Positions 16,684 through 25,892 of a stretch of DNA of 64,000 nucleotides are shown in pieces. Every line of letters starts with the position of its first letter. Within the stretch, counting starts at the first letter, position 1. The stretch comes from Myroides marinus (GTDB lineage Bacteria; Bacteroidota; Bacteroidia; Flavobacteriales; Flavobacteriaceae): assembly GCF_900109075.1 (NCBI RefSeq), contig NZ_FNYS01000006.1, forward strand, positions 95,136 through 159,135. The letters run 5' to 3'. Below the pieces are notes generated by a model. It made no database searches. It was not told the DNA's origin and worked only from the letters and a program-made list of their open reading frames with translations. The position numbers and the translations under genes are program-made.

Positions 16684-17769
16684 TTATTTTATCAATTTAT
16701 TGTTCTGTAAAAATGCCTTAATATCATTCAATACTGTATCTGGGTGTTCATCTTTTACACCATGTCCAGTTTTTTCATATACTTTGTGAATAATAAAGGA
16801 TTTGTGTTCTGCGGCAAGCTTATTGTTTTCTTCTTTAAAATCAAACCAATCATATTTACTAATAGGATCGAAGATAAGCAAAGGTTTGTTTAGATTGCGA
16901 TAGATAATTTTAGGGTTTAATTGATGTGTTGACACTCCAAAGGCTGTTTTAGAAGTGAATGGAGTATAGATAATCGCAATGTTTTCTTCAGCTGAGTTTT
17001 CACCAGTAAGCTCTTCTGCACCAGGGTTTATCTCATATTTGTTATTTGTGTTTTTCTTTATACGAGCATAAGAGGTGAAAATATCCTTTTTTAGTTTGGT
17101 GTTTGTTTTCCCTTTTACTCCCCAATTGTTATAGATAAACCAATAAGCATCAAATTCACTATCAAAAATAAGTGGCTTTTTGTTTACGTAATACTCTTTG
17201 GTTTCTTCTATATCTTTTACAATATCAGTTGACTTTACGTGGTAATCCCAAGCAACAGAACCTCCATCTTCTAAGATAAGAGCTTGAACCATATCAGGGT
17301 AAGCGTCATAGAATGCAGAAGTGATTGTTCCTCCTCGTGACCAACCCCCAATAATTGCTTTTTTGATATTCATTTTGTCTAAAAGGAACTTGATATCATC
17401 TGCTACGTGATATATTGAAAGGTTCTTCTGAGGAATAGGAGTATACCCATGTCCGTAGTAATCAATTGCAATAACGTGTAAATTCATCTTTAGCAATTGA
17501 TTTATAATTTCGTACAACTCATAACCATTGCTATAGGTTCCGTGAATCCAAACTAGTGTAGGGTTCTTTTTATCTCCCCATTCTAAATAATGCATGTTTA
17601 CATTATCAGTCTGGATATACTTTCCATGTAGCTTTTCGTATTTCTCAAATTCAGGTTTGAAATTTAGGTACAGTTCTCGCTGTGCTATCGAATCTGCTGA
17701 AGCGTTGGTTTGCGCTTGAGCTGATAAATACATAATGAAACAAAGAAATAGAATAAGGTTCTTTCTCAT
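16684..17769 (-). CDS. Secreted alpha/beta hydrolase
   Basis: About 361 residues from the ATG at 17769, chosen because it gives a signal peptide (MRKNLILFLCFIMYLSAQAQ). The alpha/beta hydrolase core shows the oxyanion region LVWIHGTYSNG, the GYTPIP region after strand 4, and the nucleophile elbow GGWSRGG with Ser. The catalytic His is probably in KTGHGVKDEHP near the end. The substrate is unknown; the periplasm or outside of the cell is the likely place. It stands alone. Confidence 0.85.
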   Translation of the reverse strand: MRKNLILFLCFIMYLSAQAQTNASADSIAQRELYLNFKPEFEKYEKLHGKYIQTDNVNMHYLEWGDKKNPTLVWIHGTYSNGYELYEIINQLLKMNLHVIAIDYYGHGYTPIPQKNLSIYHVADDIKFLLDKMNIKKAIIGGWSRGGTITSAFYDAYPDMVQALILEDGGSVAWDYHVKSTDIVKDIEETKEYYVNKKPLIFDSEFDAYWFIYNNWGVKGKTNTKLKKDIFTSYARIKKNTNNKYEINPGAEELTGENSAEENIAIIYTPFTSKTAFGVSTHQLNPKIIYRNLNKPLLIFDPISKYDWFDFKEENNKLAAEHKSFIIHKVYEKTGHGVKDEHPDTVLNDIKAFLQNNKLIK

Positions 17770-17952
17770 AATCTGTATGGTTTTGGTTGTTTTGGTGGTT
17801 AATCGGGTTTGATTGTTTACCGAAAGTACAAAAAGTAAAATGATATCCAATACAGTCGTTCATTAAGTAATTACAAGTTTTACATATTTAAATATGAGGA
17901 TAATGAAGGTATTGTTATGATGCATTGATAAAAGTGTTGTTGCTATATGTTA

Positions 17953-18108
17953 AACCCAGATTCCGCATTCGCTCTATACTACATATTAATTCTACTTTAC
18001 ATCTCTTTCATTTTTTCTAAAACCATACTATAGTATGCTTTTTTCATAAATTCAGAACTGTTTTGTATAATTAATCCTCGTTAATAGATCTATCGCGTAT
18101 TCCGGGTT
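17953..18108. repeat. Intergenic block bounded by inverted AACCC...GGGTT sequences
   Basis: The block starts AACCCAGATTCCGCATTCGC and ends with CGCGTATTCCGGGTT, so its ends form an imperfect inverted repeat. The first 20 bases match, in reverse, the sequence at 61287-61308 (AATGCAGAATCTGGGTT). The right end overlaps the stop codon of the PTS gene. Confidence 0.55.
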
Positions 18109-19123
18109 AAAACAACTTCATATCTCCATCCTTAATCCACTGTTTCTTCTTCATTATGTAGTAGATTAGATAAGACAAAATTGCAGGTAAGACGATTTGC
18201 AAGCTTAAAATAGCCATTAGTATATAAGAGGTAGAGTAGGAGTCTTTCATTGCATTAAAGGTTCCTATTTGACCAACTAAACCACAACTTCCCATACCAG
18301 ACTCTAAAGCAGTGTTCTGCATATCAAAAAACAGAATAGCTATTGGTCCTAATATGGCTGATGCTAATGTTGGAGGAATCCATATTTTCCAATTTTTATA
18401 GATATTAGGTACTTGTAGCATACTGGTACCAATACCTTGTGCTAATAGTCCTTTTATACCATTGTCTTTATAGCTGATAGTAGCAAACCCTATCATTTGG
18501 GCACAACAACCAATAGTTGCTGCTCCAGCTGCTAAACCGTCTAATTGTAACATCAGACACAATGCAGCTGATGAGATAGGCAAGGTAAGTACCATACCAA
18601 CAACTATTGCTATAACCATTCCCATGATTAGAGGATTAGACTCCGTAGAGAGTATGATAATTTGGCCAATCCATTGCATCAACTGATTGACACTTGGTCC
18701 TATTAACTGTGCTAAAGCAACTCCTACTAAGACAGTTACTATAGGGGTAACTACGATATCTATTCTTGTTTCGCCAGCTACAGCTTTTCCTATTTCTACT
18801 GCGATAATAGTAGCGATAAAGACACCTAATGGTCCTCCTAATTGATATGCTGCTACACCTACTACTGCAGACGAGAACAACACTAACTGAGGAGCGCGTA
18901 AACTATAGGCAATAGCAAGGGCTATTACAGGACCTGTAGCTTGATTAGCAAAAGGCCAAACGACTTCTTTTAAAAAGGGAATACTAAATTCTTCTCCTAT
19001 TGTTTTGAGGATGGTTCCTACTAATAGAGTAGCAAATAACCCATACGCCATGGCTCCCATAGCATCAATAAAGTATCGCTTACTTGAGATTTGTATATCT
19101 TTTCTGAGAAGAAATTGTTTCAT
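18107..19123 (-). CDS. PTS-type sugar transporter subunit IIC (orphan)
   Basis: 338 residues and about ten hydrophobic segments, with little soluble sequence. It matches the PTS EIIC_2-like group seen as lone IIC proteins: FIDAMGAMAYGLFATLLVG at the start, then glycine-rich membrane loops such as GPLGVFIATIIAVEIGKAVAGETR. No EIIA, EIIB, HPr or EI gene is nearby, so it may work as an uncoupled carrier. The substrate is unknown. The stop codon lies inside a repeat. Confidence 0.8.
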   Translation of the reverse strand: MKQFLLRKDIQISSKRYFIDAMGAMAYGLFATLLVGTILKTIGEEFSIPFLKEVVWPFANQATGPVIALAIAYSLRAPQLVLFSSAVVGVAAYQLGGPLGVFIATIIAVEIGKAVAGETRIDIVVTPIVTVLVGVALAQLIGPSVNQLMQWIGQIIILSTESNPLIMGMVIAIVVGMVLTLPISSAALCLMLQLDGLAAGAATIGCCAQMIGFATISYKDNGIKGLLAQGIGTSMLQVPNIYKNWKIWIPPTLASAILGPIAILFFDMQNTALESGMGSCGLVGQIGTFNAMKDSYSTSYILMAILSLQIVLPAILSYLIYYIMKKKQWIKDGDMKLF

Positions 19124-19324
19124 TAATTAGGTTGATTAAATAGAAAATATTAGATCTGTTGTCGTTTATATCACGGTATGACTAAACGGAGGCTAATTTA
19201 TTAATAATTTAAGGAGGAATGAATTACTGTTGTATAATTAGACGATGATTGTTACATTTATAGAAAGTAAGGATATAGTTATACATCCATGAATTAAAGT
19301 AGTATAGATCAATAATTCATTATT

Positions 19325-20077
19325 ATGCAAGATAAAACAGTATCAAAATCCCTTATTCTAGGTTTATCCCTATTGTTAGGTTGTTCGTTATTAGGTCTTT
19401 TTATTTTCAAAGGATTAAAGACTTTTAGTGATAAAGACAGAGTGGTAACAGTAAAAGGATTGGCTGAAATGAATATGATAGCGAGTACTGCTACTATTGT
19501 CATTGACTTTTCATTATCAGGAGATGATTTACCACAAGTTATAAAGCAAACAGACACTAAAAAGAATCAGATTATTGCTTATTTAGCTACTGTTGGTTAT
19601 CCTAAAAATGAGATTATGATAGCCAATGTGGATATCAGTGATCAAGAGAAGTATTATGAGCAACGTTGGGAAGATGGAAAGCAAGTGTCTGTAAAAATAG
19701 ACAGATATATTATTACCCAAAAGCTGACTATTGAAACCAAAGAGGTGAAAGATACAGAAGACAAAGTTGCTCAGATAAAACTTGATTTGATTAGTAAAGA
19801 CTTGACTTCGAATATAGATTCTATCTATTCTTTTCCTGATCTAAACTCTGTAAAACCAAAGCTAATAGCTGAGAGTACAAAAAACGCTCGTATAGCAGGT
19901 GAGCAGTTTGCTAATGATTCACAAGCTAAGTTGGGTAAAATAAAAACAGCTTCACAAGGGCAAATTACCATTGTAGGTAGATATTATTATGATAATGAAG
20001 AGGGGAGTAATGAGCTAACTGAACCTTATATTCAAAAAGCAAGAGTTGTAAGTACAATTGTTTTCTTTTTAGAGTAG
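19325..20077 (+). CDS. SIMPL (DUF541) domain protein
   Basis: 250 residues with an N-terminal membrane anchor (LILGLSLLLGCSLLGLFIF, about 9-27) and a SIMPL domain from about residue 35 to the end. Typical features are RVVTVKGLAEMNM, DTKKNQIIAYLATVGYPKNE and NARIAGEQFANDSQAKLGKI. These proteins sit outside the inner membrane; some form oligomeric rings, and their function is poorly known. The gene is 61 bases before an unknown membrane protein on the same strand. Confidence 0.9.
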   Translation: MQDKTVSKSLILGLSLLLGCSLLGLFIFKGLKTFSDKDRVVTVKGLAEMNMIASTATIVIDFSLSGDDLPQVIKQTDTKKNQIIAYLATVGYPKNEIMIANVDISDQEKYYEQRWEDGKQVSVKIDRYIITQKLTIETKEVKDTEDKVAQIKLDLISKDLTSNIDSIYSFPDLNSVKPKLIAESTKNARIAGEQFANDSQAKLGKIKTASQGQITIVGRYYYDNEEGSNELTEPYIQKARVVSTIVFFLE

Positions 20078-20138
20078 CAGATAATTTTACCTTGTATTTA
20101 AAAAGAGTGCTAATCCTAATCTTTGTGCCTAAGAGAAT

Positions 20139-20624
20139 ATGAATCAAATAGAATTAAAAGGGAATACTTTGATTTTAAGAGTCAAAAAGAGTAATCTGTT
20201 TTCTCGTATAGTTTTATACTTCATTACTATTCTTTCTGCTGCTTTACCTTTAGTAGGATTCTTTTTAAATTTATTAAGCTTTGGTGAGTTGGGATTTTTT
20301 AGTCTGATGGTTTTGTTGCTTACTTGGTTGTTCTGCTTTTTAACTTTAAGAATATCTCTATGGAATACTTATGGTAAAGAGATTATTACTATCTCAAAAA
20401 CTAAATTAGAATATACTGTTGATTACAATTGGTTTAAAGATAAAATAAAAGAGTTTGACTATGAATATATCACTTATACCTTTAAACAAGTTGGTTATGA
20501 AGAAGATAATAAAGGAGTTTTAGTCTTAGATCTTAATAACGGTGGTGTATTTCAAACAGTTACTAAAATTGATATTGAAAGCTTGAATGACTTTATTTCT
20601 AAGATGAATAATAATGGTAGTTGA
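20139..20624 (+). CDS. Unknown membrane protein
   Basis: 161 residues with two close hydrophobic segments (about 23-45 and 50-72) and a cytoplasmic C-terminal half rich in strands (KLEYTVDYNWFKDKIKEFDY), like a PH-type domain of small bacterial membrane proteins. No family name can be given. It lies in a same-strand run with the SIMPL gene and the DUF2004 gene. Confidence 0.65.
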   Translation: MNQIELKGNTLILRVKKSNLFSRIVLYFITILSAALPLVGFFLNLLSFGELGFFSLMVLLLTWLFCFLTLRISLWNTYGKEIITISKTKLEYTVDYNWFKDKIKEFDYEYITYTFKQVGYEEDNKGVLVLDLNNGGVFQTVTKIDIESLNDFISKMNNNGS

Positions 20625-20669
20625 TAATAATTGTAACTTCGGCAAAGTAAAAAGTTATACAACAAACAA

Positions 20670-21230
20670 ATGACAATAATCAAAAAGCTCTACTCTTATT
20701 TATCTTCTTCAAAAGATTCAGTTAAACAAATTGCAAGTACTGAATTACCTTATTTTGGAGAAATTAACTATACTCAACTTGATGAACACTACTCTAAAGA
20801 GATAGAATATGATAGTTTTAGGCTTAATATTTATTTAAGTTTTAAGGTTAAAAGTATAAATAGAGAAGAGATTGAAAGCATTAAAAAGTTTTTGAAGTGT
20901 ATTTCTGTATTTGATATTCAGAATAGAATAGAGATCAATCATGATTTAAACAATGAAGGAGAAGCTAAAGAGTATGCAGACTTTTACTTTGACGAACTTG
21001 AAGAGGAAGAGTTAAGTAAGATTATAGATTATCATAATCTAAATGAATCAAAAGAACAGCAATTAATCAATAAACTGAGATTAGTAAGTATAGGTCTTTA
21101 TTCTAATGATAATCAGTATGATGGTATTTTTGAATATTCTATTGAGATTGATGGAGTAATGAGTAATCAAATATTAGTTGTTTATACAGATATAAATGGT
21201 AATATAGACCATATAAGTTGGGAAAGTTAA
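20670..21230 (+). CDS. DUF2004 domain protein
   Basis: 186 residues. The pattern LPYFGEINYTQLDEHYSKEI near the start and QILVVYTDINGNIDHISWES at the end match the DUF2004 family, whose members occur as lone genes or next to immunity proteins. Function is unknown. A truncated SMI1/KNR4 gene follows directly, which fits an immunity-like neighbourhood. Confidence 0.75.
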   Translation: MTIIKKLYSYLSSSKDSVKQIASTELPYFGEINYTQLDEHYSKEIEYDSFRLNIYLSFKVKSINREEIESIKKFLKCISVFDIQNRIEINHDLNNEGEAKEYADFYFDELEEEELSKIIDYHNLNESKEQQLINKLRLVSIGLYSNDNQYDGIFEYSIEIDGVMSNQILVVYTDINGNIDHISWES

Positions 21231-21251
21231 TTTATTGAATAGTGTCCATAA

Positions 21252-21662
21252 ATATATTTTGACCTGAATAACAATATAAATAGAGATAGTAATTATAATA
21301 CCTATTTAGGAAGATTACCTGATGAACTATATCCTATCGCTAGTGTAGATGGGGGTGACCTACTTCTTATTTCGAAAAAAGATTTATCTATTTACTATTG
21401 GTTTCACGAGGAAGACGATTGGGGGATAGAAGAAGTAAGTAAATGGCCTACTAAAATATGTAGTAATCTTAAAGAATATCTTAATCAATTAATTTTATTA
21501 ACTCCTCTGACAGAAGCAGAAATAGAAGAATCATTAAAAGGTTGTACTGTAACAATCACTCCTACTTTTGTTAAGATTAAAAATGATATAAGAGCTAAAG
21601 AAGGACTGTCACCTTTAACTTTAGAAGAGTGGGAAAAAGAATTGAATAATAGCAAGAGATAA
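21252..21662 (+). pseudogene. SMI1/KNR4-like gene lacking its 5' end
   Basis: The frame after a TAA at 21249 has no start codon near its beginning but codes for a typical SUKH C-terminal part: GRLPDELYPIASVDGGDLLL, then SIYYWFHEEDDWG and a final acidic tail ending NNSKR. The N-terminal ~60 residues with the first SUKH strands are missing. Family members are cytoplasmic and often act as toxin immunity proteins. It sits at the edge of the integrative element but is not cut by the candidate att site. Confidence 0.7.
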
Positions 21663-22043
21663 CTTTATTTTTAAGAAGAATAAGAGCTGTAATTAGTCAT
21701 TAGTTATTAAAAACTTTAGTTTGTCTGTTCTATGTTTAAAAGTTAGATAAACTAAAAATAGAGTTTTATTTATATTTTATTCAAAAAAGATTAGTAAAAA
21801 GCAAAGTTAAGCAAAACGATTAAATCCGTTGCTATACAATGTTTTATAAAGAAGTAGTCTTTATTTGGAACTCGGTGTCTGATAGGTTTTGGGCTTGAAA
21901 TGACAAAGTTAAGTTACTAATTCGTTACCGATTAATAGAGGTTTCTTATTAGTTTAAACGGTTATATTTCAGTGTTTTGCACTTATTTTTATATTTCCTT
22001 GTAACTCAATGTAAATTAATTTTAAACATTAAACATTTGAGTT
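21663..22043. other. Gap at the left end of the integrative element
   Basis: About 380 bases. It holds CCGTTGCTATACAATG near 21829, related to the spacer at 8720, and the candidate attL. The last 110 bases lead into the integrase start and should include its promoter. Confidence 0.45.
21914..21932. other. Candidate attL of the integrative element
   Basis: TTACTAATTCGTTACCGAT is repeated in the same direction at 53440-53459 as TTACTAAATCGTTACCTGAT (one substitution and one extra base). The copies lie 112 bases before the integrase and 289 bases beyond the rteC start, as expected for the two ends of such an element. Confidence 0.5.
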
Positions 22044-23294
22044 ATGACGCAGACAAAAAAATCAACGTTCAAACTGCTTTTCTACTTGAAAAAGAACGAA
22101 CTGAAAAAAAATGGTAATGCTCCGATTATGGCACGTATTACCATTGACGGAACACCTAAAACTTTCGGGACAAAGTTAGAAATTGACCCAAGCAATTGGG
22201 ATCTAAAATATGGAAGAGTTGAGGGCAAAAGCGCAACAGCTTTAAATATTAATAAAAAGTTGGATAACATACGTGGGCGTATTGACAAAATTTATGAAGA
22301 TATGCTGAAACACGAGGGCTTTGCTACTTCCCAAAAAGTAAAGCTCTCATTCTTGGGTGTTGGTGTAATGGATGATGCAATTCTAAAAGTCTTTAACGAT
22401 AAAAATGAGGAATTTAAAAAATTGGTTGACAAGGAAGAACGTTCACAAAGCACCTACAACAAGTACATCACGGTTTATAATCATCTTACCGCTTTTATCA
22501 AAGAACGCTATCATCGTGATGATATGGCCTTTCGGGAATTGACTGGAGATTTTATTAGGGAATTTGATTTTTATCTTCGGTACGATTTACAGTCTACACA
22601 TAATACGGTTTGGGTTTACACGATGCCTGTGCTAAGTCTGGTGGAATTGGCTATTAAAAAAAGTTTGATACGTGATAATCCGTTTCAAGATTATGAAATT
22701 AATATGGAAGAAACCGACAGGGGTTATATTCTTAAAGAAGATGTAGAAAAACTGATGATGTGTGTACCGCCCCACCCACGGTATGAGCTTGTGAAAGATC
22801 TTTTTATTTTCAGTTGTTTTACCGGACTTGCTTATGCGGATATTAAAAAACTGACAAGGAACAATATTCAGTCTTTCTTCGATGGCCATCAATGGATCAT
22901 CAGCCGAAGAAAAAAATCAGATATTGCTTCTAATGTTCGGTTAATGGAAATCCCAAAACGTATCATAGAAAAATACCTCGGTAGCACTCGTAATGAGTTT
23001 ATCTTTCCAGTTCCAACCAATGTAACCTGCAATACTCACATTGGCAAATTAATTGAAAAAGCTGAAATTATTACAGAACAAAAAGTAACTTTTCACACCG
23101 CAAGACACACATTTGGAACGATGTTTTTGACCGAAGGCGTACCTCTTGAAAGCCTTAGCAAAATGATGGGACATAAAAACATTTCAACTACACAGATTTA
23201 TGCTAAAATTACCAGCCAAAAGATTAGTAAGGATATGGATTTGGTAGCTCCTAAATTTAAGGAGATTGAAGAAGCGTTTTTACAGGTTATATAG
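22044..23294 (+). CDS. Tyrosine site-specific integrase
   Basis: 416 residues: an N-terminal arm-binding domain (STFKLLFYLKKNELKKNGNA), a SAM-like core-binding domain (about 115-210) and a catalytic domain. The catalytic boxes show FHTARHTFGT (His and Arg), GHKNISTTQIYAKI (His and the nucleophile Tyr) and a Lys-rich beta hairpin. The first conserved Arg, expected in CFTGLRxxD, is replaced: the sequence reads CFTGLAYADIKKL. I recall the same loss in IntDOT of the Bacteroides element CTnDOT. It should integrate and excise the element. A terminator follows. Confidence 0.93.
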   Translation: MTQTKKSTFKLLFYLKKNELKKNGNAPIMARITIDGTPKTFGTKLEIDPSNWDLKYGRVEGKSATALNINKKLDNIRGRIDKIYEDMLKHEGFATSQKVKLSFLGVGVMDDAILKVFNDKNEEFKKLVDKEERSQSTYNKYITVYNHLTAFIKERYHRDDMAFRELTGDFIREFDFYLRYDLQSTHNTVWVYTMPVLSLVELAIKKSLIRDNPFQDYEINMEETDRGYILKEDVEKLMMCVPPHPRYELVKDLFIFSCFTGLAYADIKKLTRNNIQSFFDGHQWIISRRKKSDIASNVRLMEIPKRIIEKYLGSTRNEFIFPVPTNVTCNTHIGKLIEKAEIITEQKVTFHTARHTFGTMFLTEGVPLESLSKMMGHKNISTTQIYAKITSQKISKDMDLVAPKFKEIEEAFLQVI

Positions 23295-23317
23295 TTAATC
23301 ACAATTTGATAATTACT

Positions 23318-23345
23318 AGCAGAACTTAACGGTTCTGCTTTTTTT
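23318..23345 (+). terminator. Terminator of the integrase gene
   Basis: AGCAGAAC, loop TTAACG, GTTCTGCT, then a T tract, 24 bases after the stop codon. Confidence 0.85.
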
Positions 23346-23828
23346 ATGCCCATATTTTATAGCCAAAGCACATTTACTTCGCTCTGCTATTCCCTTTCTG
23401 TAAAAGAGCTTTTCGGCTACTTCTGGAACAGAAGATTAAAAAATGTTGCCATCTATGCCTCCCACACAAATACATTTTTCTAATCCTCTGTTAGTGTGGC
23501 TTTGATAGCCCCACCGCTTTAAAAAAGTGTTTTAAAAATTCAGCGAATTGGAAGTGTTATTTCAATTCACTTTAAACCATTTCTCAATGCCATCTTCTTG
23601 GCTTCCACATTCATTTTTATCCAAAGACCCGTATGCTTTTTTGTCCCATTTCAAGAGCAAAGGTATTTCCGTGTTCTTCACGCATCACAAAGGTCAAGCA
23701 AGTTTGGAAAATAATCTCCACCCGTTGGGTAGTATTTTTTTCCAAAACCTTGGTGTTGCTAAACACGAACCTTTTATGCTCGTGAAACGAAACATAGCAT
23801 ACTCCGGCTCTTTAAACGAATAAAAAAA
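23346..23828. other. Leader region between integrase and ssb
   Basis: Nearly 500 bases with no clearly coding gene. The only sizeable frame is at 23548-23823. The region has many direct C/T-rich runs, unlike the flanking genes. In elements of this type it often carries the start of the long transcript that includes ssb. Confidence 0.4.
23548..23823 (+). CDS. Doubtful 91-residue ORF
   Basis: Product of 91 residues (an internal ATG gives MPSSWLPHSFLSKD). It is rich in Phe, His, Ser and Pro and has no membrane segment. The base composition is unlike the adjacent genes, and no family is recognised. It may be a non-coding leader that happens to be open. Confidence 0.25.
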   Translation: MEVLFQFTLNHFSMPSSWLPHSFLSKDPYAFLSHFKSKGISVFFTHHKGQASLENNLHPLGSIFFQNLGVAKHEPFMLVKRNIAYSGSLNE

Positions 23829-23927
23829 ATGTCAGATACGAAAATTAAAAACATTGGAAATGGTAATGAAACGAAACAGCACCTCCTCTCATTGCCGAAT
23901 AAATCTAAAAAAAATCAAAATCAATAA
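23829..23927 (+). CDS. Possible 32-residue peptide before ssb
   Basis: The short frame starts MSDTKIKNIGNGNE and ends SKKNQNQ, 16 bases before the ssb start. It is hydrophilic and basic. It may be a leader peptide for the ssb transcript or chance; nothing else supports it. Confidence 0.3.
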   Translation: MSDTKIKNIGNGNETKQHLLSLPNKSKKNQNQ

Positions 23928-23943
23928 CTAAAAATTAAAGAAT

Positions 23944-24321
23944 ATGAACATCACAGGAAGACTGACAAGGGATGCGGAAGTACGCACAACGTCACAGGAC
24001 AAACAAGTAGTAAACTTTTCAGTAGCGACCAACGACAGCTACCGTAACAAGCAGGGCGAACGCATAGAGCAAACCACCTATTTCGACTGCTCCTATTGGA
24101 TAAGCCCGAATGTAGCCAAGCTACTTACAAAAGGCACTTTGGTAGAACTATCGGGACGAGTAAGTACAAGAGCGTGGACAGGTAATGATGGAGAGCCAAG
24201 AGCAGGATTGAATTTCCATACCTCACAAATCAAATTGCACGGCGGTGGCAAAAAATCGGAAACGGCACAAGCTACCACAAGCACAAACAATAACAAGGCA
24301 GAAGACGACCTCCCATTTTAA
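23944..24321 (+). CDS. ssb: Single-stranded DNA-binding protein (element-borne)
   Basis: 125 residues with an OB fold from residue 1 to about 100 (MNITGRLTRDAEVRTT, VNFSVATNDSYRNKQGER) and an acidic tail ending DDLPF, the usual SSB interaction tip. It binds single-stranded DNA during transfer or replication of the element. It begins the run of element genes on the plus strand and has a slightly higher G+C than the chromosome around the element. Confidence 0.95.
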   Translation: MNITGRLTRDAEVRTTSQDKQVVNFSVATNDSYRNKQGERIEQTTYFDCSYWISPNVAKLLTKGTLVELSGRVSTRAWTGNDGEPRAGLNFHTSQIKLHGGGKKSETAQATTSTNNNKAEDDLPF

Positions 24322-24365
24322 TCAAGAACATTCAATCCATTTTTTATATCAAAATTTTAAACATT

Positions 24366-25439
24366 ATGGCACATAATATCAATTTCAACGAGAGAACAGG
24401 ACGTTATTCATTTTTCAGCGTTCAGCAAAAAGCGTGGCACGGTTTAGGGCAAATCGTGGAGCAATACCCAACAAGCGAGGAAGCTATCAAACACGCAGGA
24501 TTAGATTACGAAGTCGTAAAATCCCCACTTTTTACCAAAGGTTCGGGCATTATCGAAACCGCACAGGGCATAGAGATAGGCAGTAGCGAATTGGAAGTAC
24601 CTAACTATTTTGCTAACATTCGCACCGATAACAATGCAGTATTAGGCGTAGTCGGTAAGGATTACCACATTGTGCAAAACCGTGAAGCCTTTAATTTCTT
24701 TGATGCTATCGTAGGTGGTGGCGAGGGTATTCTCTACGAAACCGCAGGAGCATTGGGTAAAGGAGAACGCATTTTTATTACTGCAAAATTACCCGACTAT
24801 ATCCGTGTAGGCAATGGCGATGACGTTACGGAAAAGTACATCTTCCTAACCACTTCACACGATGGCAGTGGAAGTATAACAGCCGCATTTACTCCTATCC
24901 GTATCGTTTGTCAAAATACCCTTAACGCTTCGTTACGTAGTATGACCAATGTAGTCCGTATCAAACATACTTCGGGAGCAAAAGGGCGTATCGAGAACGC
25001 TCACAAGATTATGGGATTGGCGAACACATTGAGCAACCAATTAGAGGGCATTTTCAACGAGTGGACAAAGGTAAAGGTAACAGACCGAGAGGTAAGAAAG
25101 CTAATCCAATTGGCACTTTGCCCGAATAAGGAAACCCTTGATTTGATTAAAAAAGGTGCGGAAGATGAAGTTTCAACCGTGTTTAAAAATGTCGTTGATG
25201 ACGCTTTTGGCTATGCAATGATGAGCGACACACAGCAAATGGACACGACAAAAGGCACATTGTTCGGAGCATACAATGCGGTTACAGGCTACTATCAGAA
25301 TGTACGGAATTACAGGGATGACGAAGCCAAGTTGCAGAGTATTGTATTAGGCGGAACGGCACAAGCCAAATCACAGAAAGCATTTGACCTATGTACTGCC
25401 TTTGCATTAGACGGTGCGGAAATCCTAACACTTAATTAA
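24366..25439 (+). CDS. DUF932 domain protein (plasmid/phage-type, TIGR03299-like)
   Basis: 357 residues. Typical family text is QQKAWHGLGQIVEQYPTSEE at the start, GVVGKDYHIVQNREAFNFFD in the middle and TPIRIVCQNTLNASL later. The family is common on plasmids and integrative elements of Bacteroidetes; its job is not known with certainty. It follows ssb by 44 bases and belongs to the same run of genes. No membrane segment is seen. Confidence 0.9.
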   Translation: MAHNINFNERTGRYSFFSVQQKAWHGLGQIVEQYPTSEEAIKHAGLDYEVVKSPLFTKGSGIIETAQGIEIGSSELEVPNYFANIRTDNNAVLGVVGKDYHIVQNREAFNFFDAIVGGGEGILYETAGALGKGERIFITAKLPDYIRVGNGDDVTEKYIFLTTSHDGSGSITAAFTPIRIVCQNTLNASLRSMTNVVRIKHTSGAKGRIENAHKIMGLANTLSNQLEGIFNEWTKVKVTDREVRKLIQLALCPNKETLDLIKKGAEDEVSTVFKNVVDDAFGYAMMSDTQQMDTTKGTLFGAYNAVTGYYQNVRNYRDDEAKLQSIVLGGTAQAKSQKAFDLCTAFALDGAEILTLN

Positions 25440-25447
25440 ATAACCAC

Positions 25448-25475
25448 AGGCTACCGCCTTAATCGGTGGTAGCCT
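25448..25475 (+). other. Hairpin after the DUF932 gene
   Basis: AGGCTACCGCC, a 6-base loop and GGTGGTAGCCT. There is no T tract, so it is more likely an RNA-processing or attenuation hairpin than a classic terminator. Confidence 0.5.
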
Positions 25476-25492
25476 ACTATAAAACAACAATA

Positions 25493-25663
25493 ATGAAAGT
25501 AGAAACATTTATAGCAACCATAAAGCACAACAACGGAACAGTAAACCTCAAAGTGGTATCACTAAATGGTAAGCAGGGAGCAATACAGCAGATAACAACC
25601 GTAGAGGATTGCCCCGAATGTGCCATTACGGAAATAGTAAAGATTGATAACGACACAAATTAG
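25493..25663 (+). CDS. Unknown small element protein
   Basis: 56 residues from the ATG at 25493 (MKVETFIATIKHNNGTVNLK). A short strand-rich start is followed by a CPEC pair (DCPECAIT). The start lies 18 bases after the hairpin. No family is recognised; it is part of the small-gene run between the DUF932 gene and the PRTRC genes. Confidence 0.6.
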   Translation: MKVETFIATIKHNNGTVNLKVVSLNGKQGAIQQITTVEDCPECAITEIVKIDNDTN

Positions 25664-25669
25664 TGAGAA

Positions 25670-25876
25670 ATGAAGACAACATCAAAGACCGAAGCGAAGC
25701 AGTTGGCAAAAGCATACAGCCATAATAAAGAGTACAAAGACGTGGCTTTATACATCATCTACTGTAACCGAACAGAACTATACTATGTAGATACTAACAG
25801 CCTAATAAGGCTTTGGGAACAACTAATCGGCTACTATGTAAACGGAGTTTATACTGCCGAAAAATCACATTCATAA
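25670..25876 (+). CDS. Unknown small element protein
   Basis: 68 residues, beginning MKTTSKTEAKQLAKAYSHNK. It is mostly helical and rich in Tyr, with no membrane segment. It begins six bases after the preceding small gene, so they are cotranscribed. Function unknown. Confidence 0.6.
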   Translation: MKTTSKTEAKQLAKAYSHNKEYKDVALYIIYCNRTELYYVDTNSLIRLWEQLIGYYVNGVYTAEKSHS

Positions 25877-25892
25877 CCTTTAAGCGAGTATA

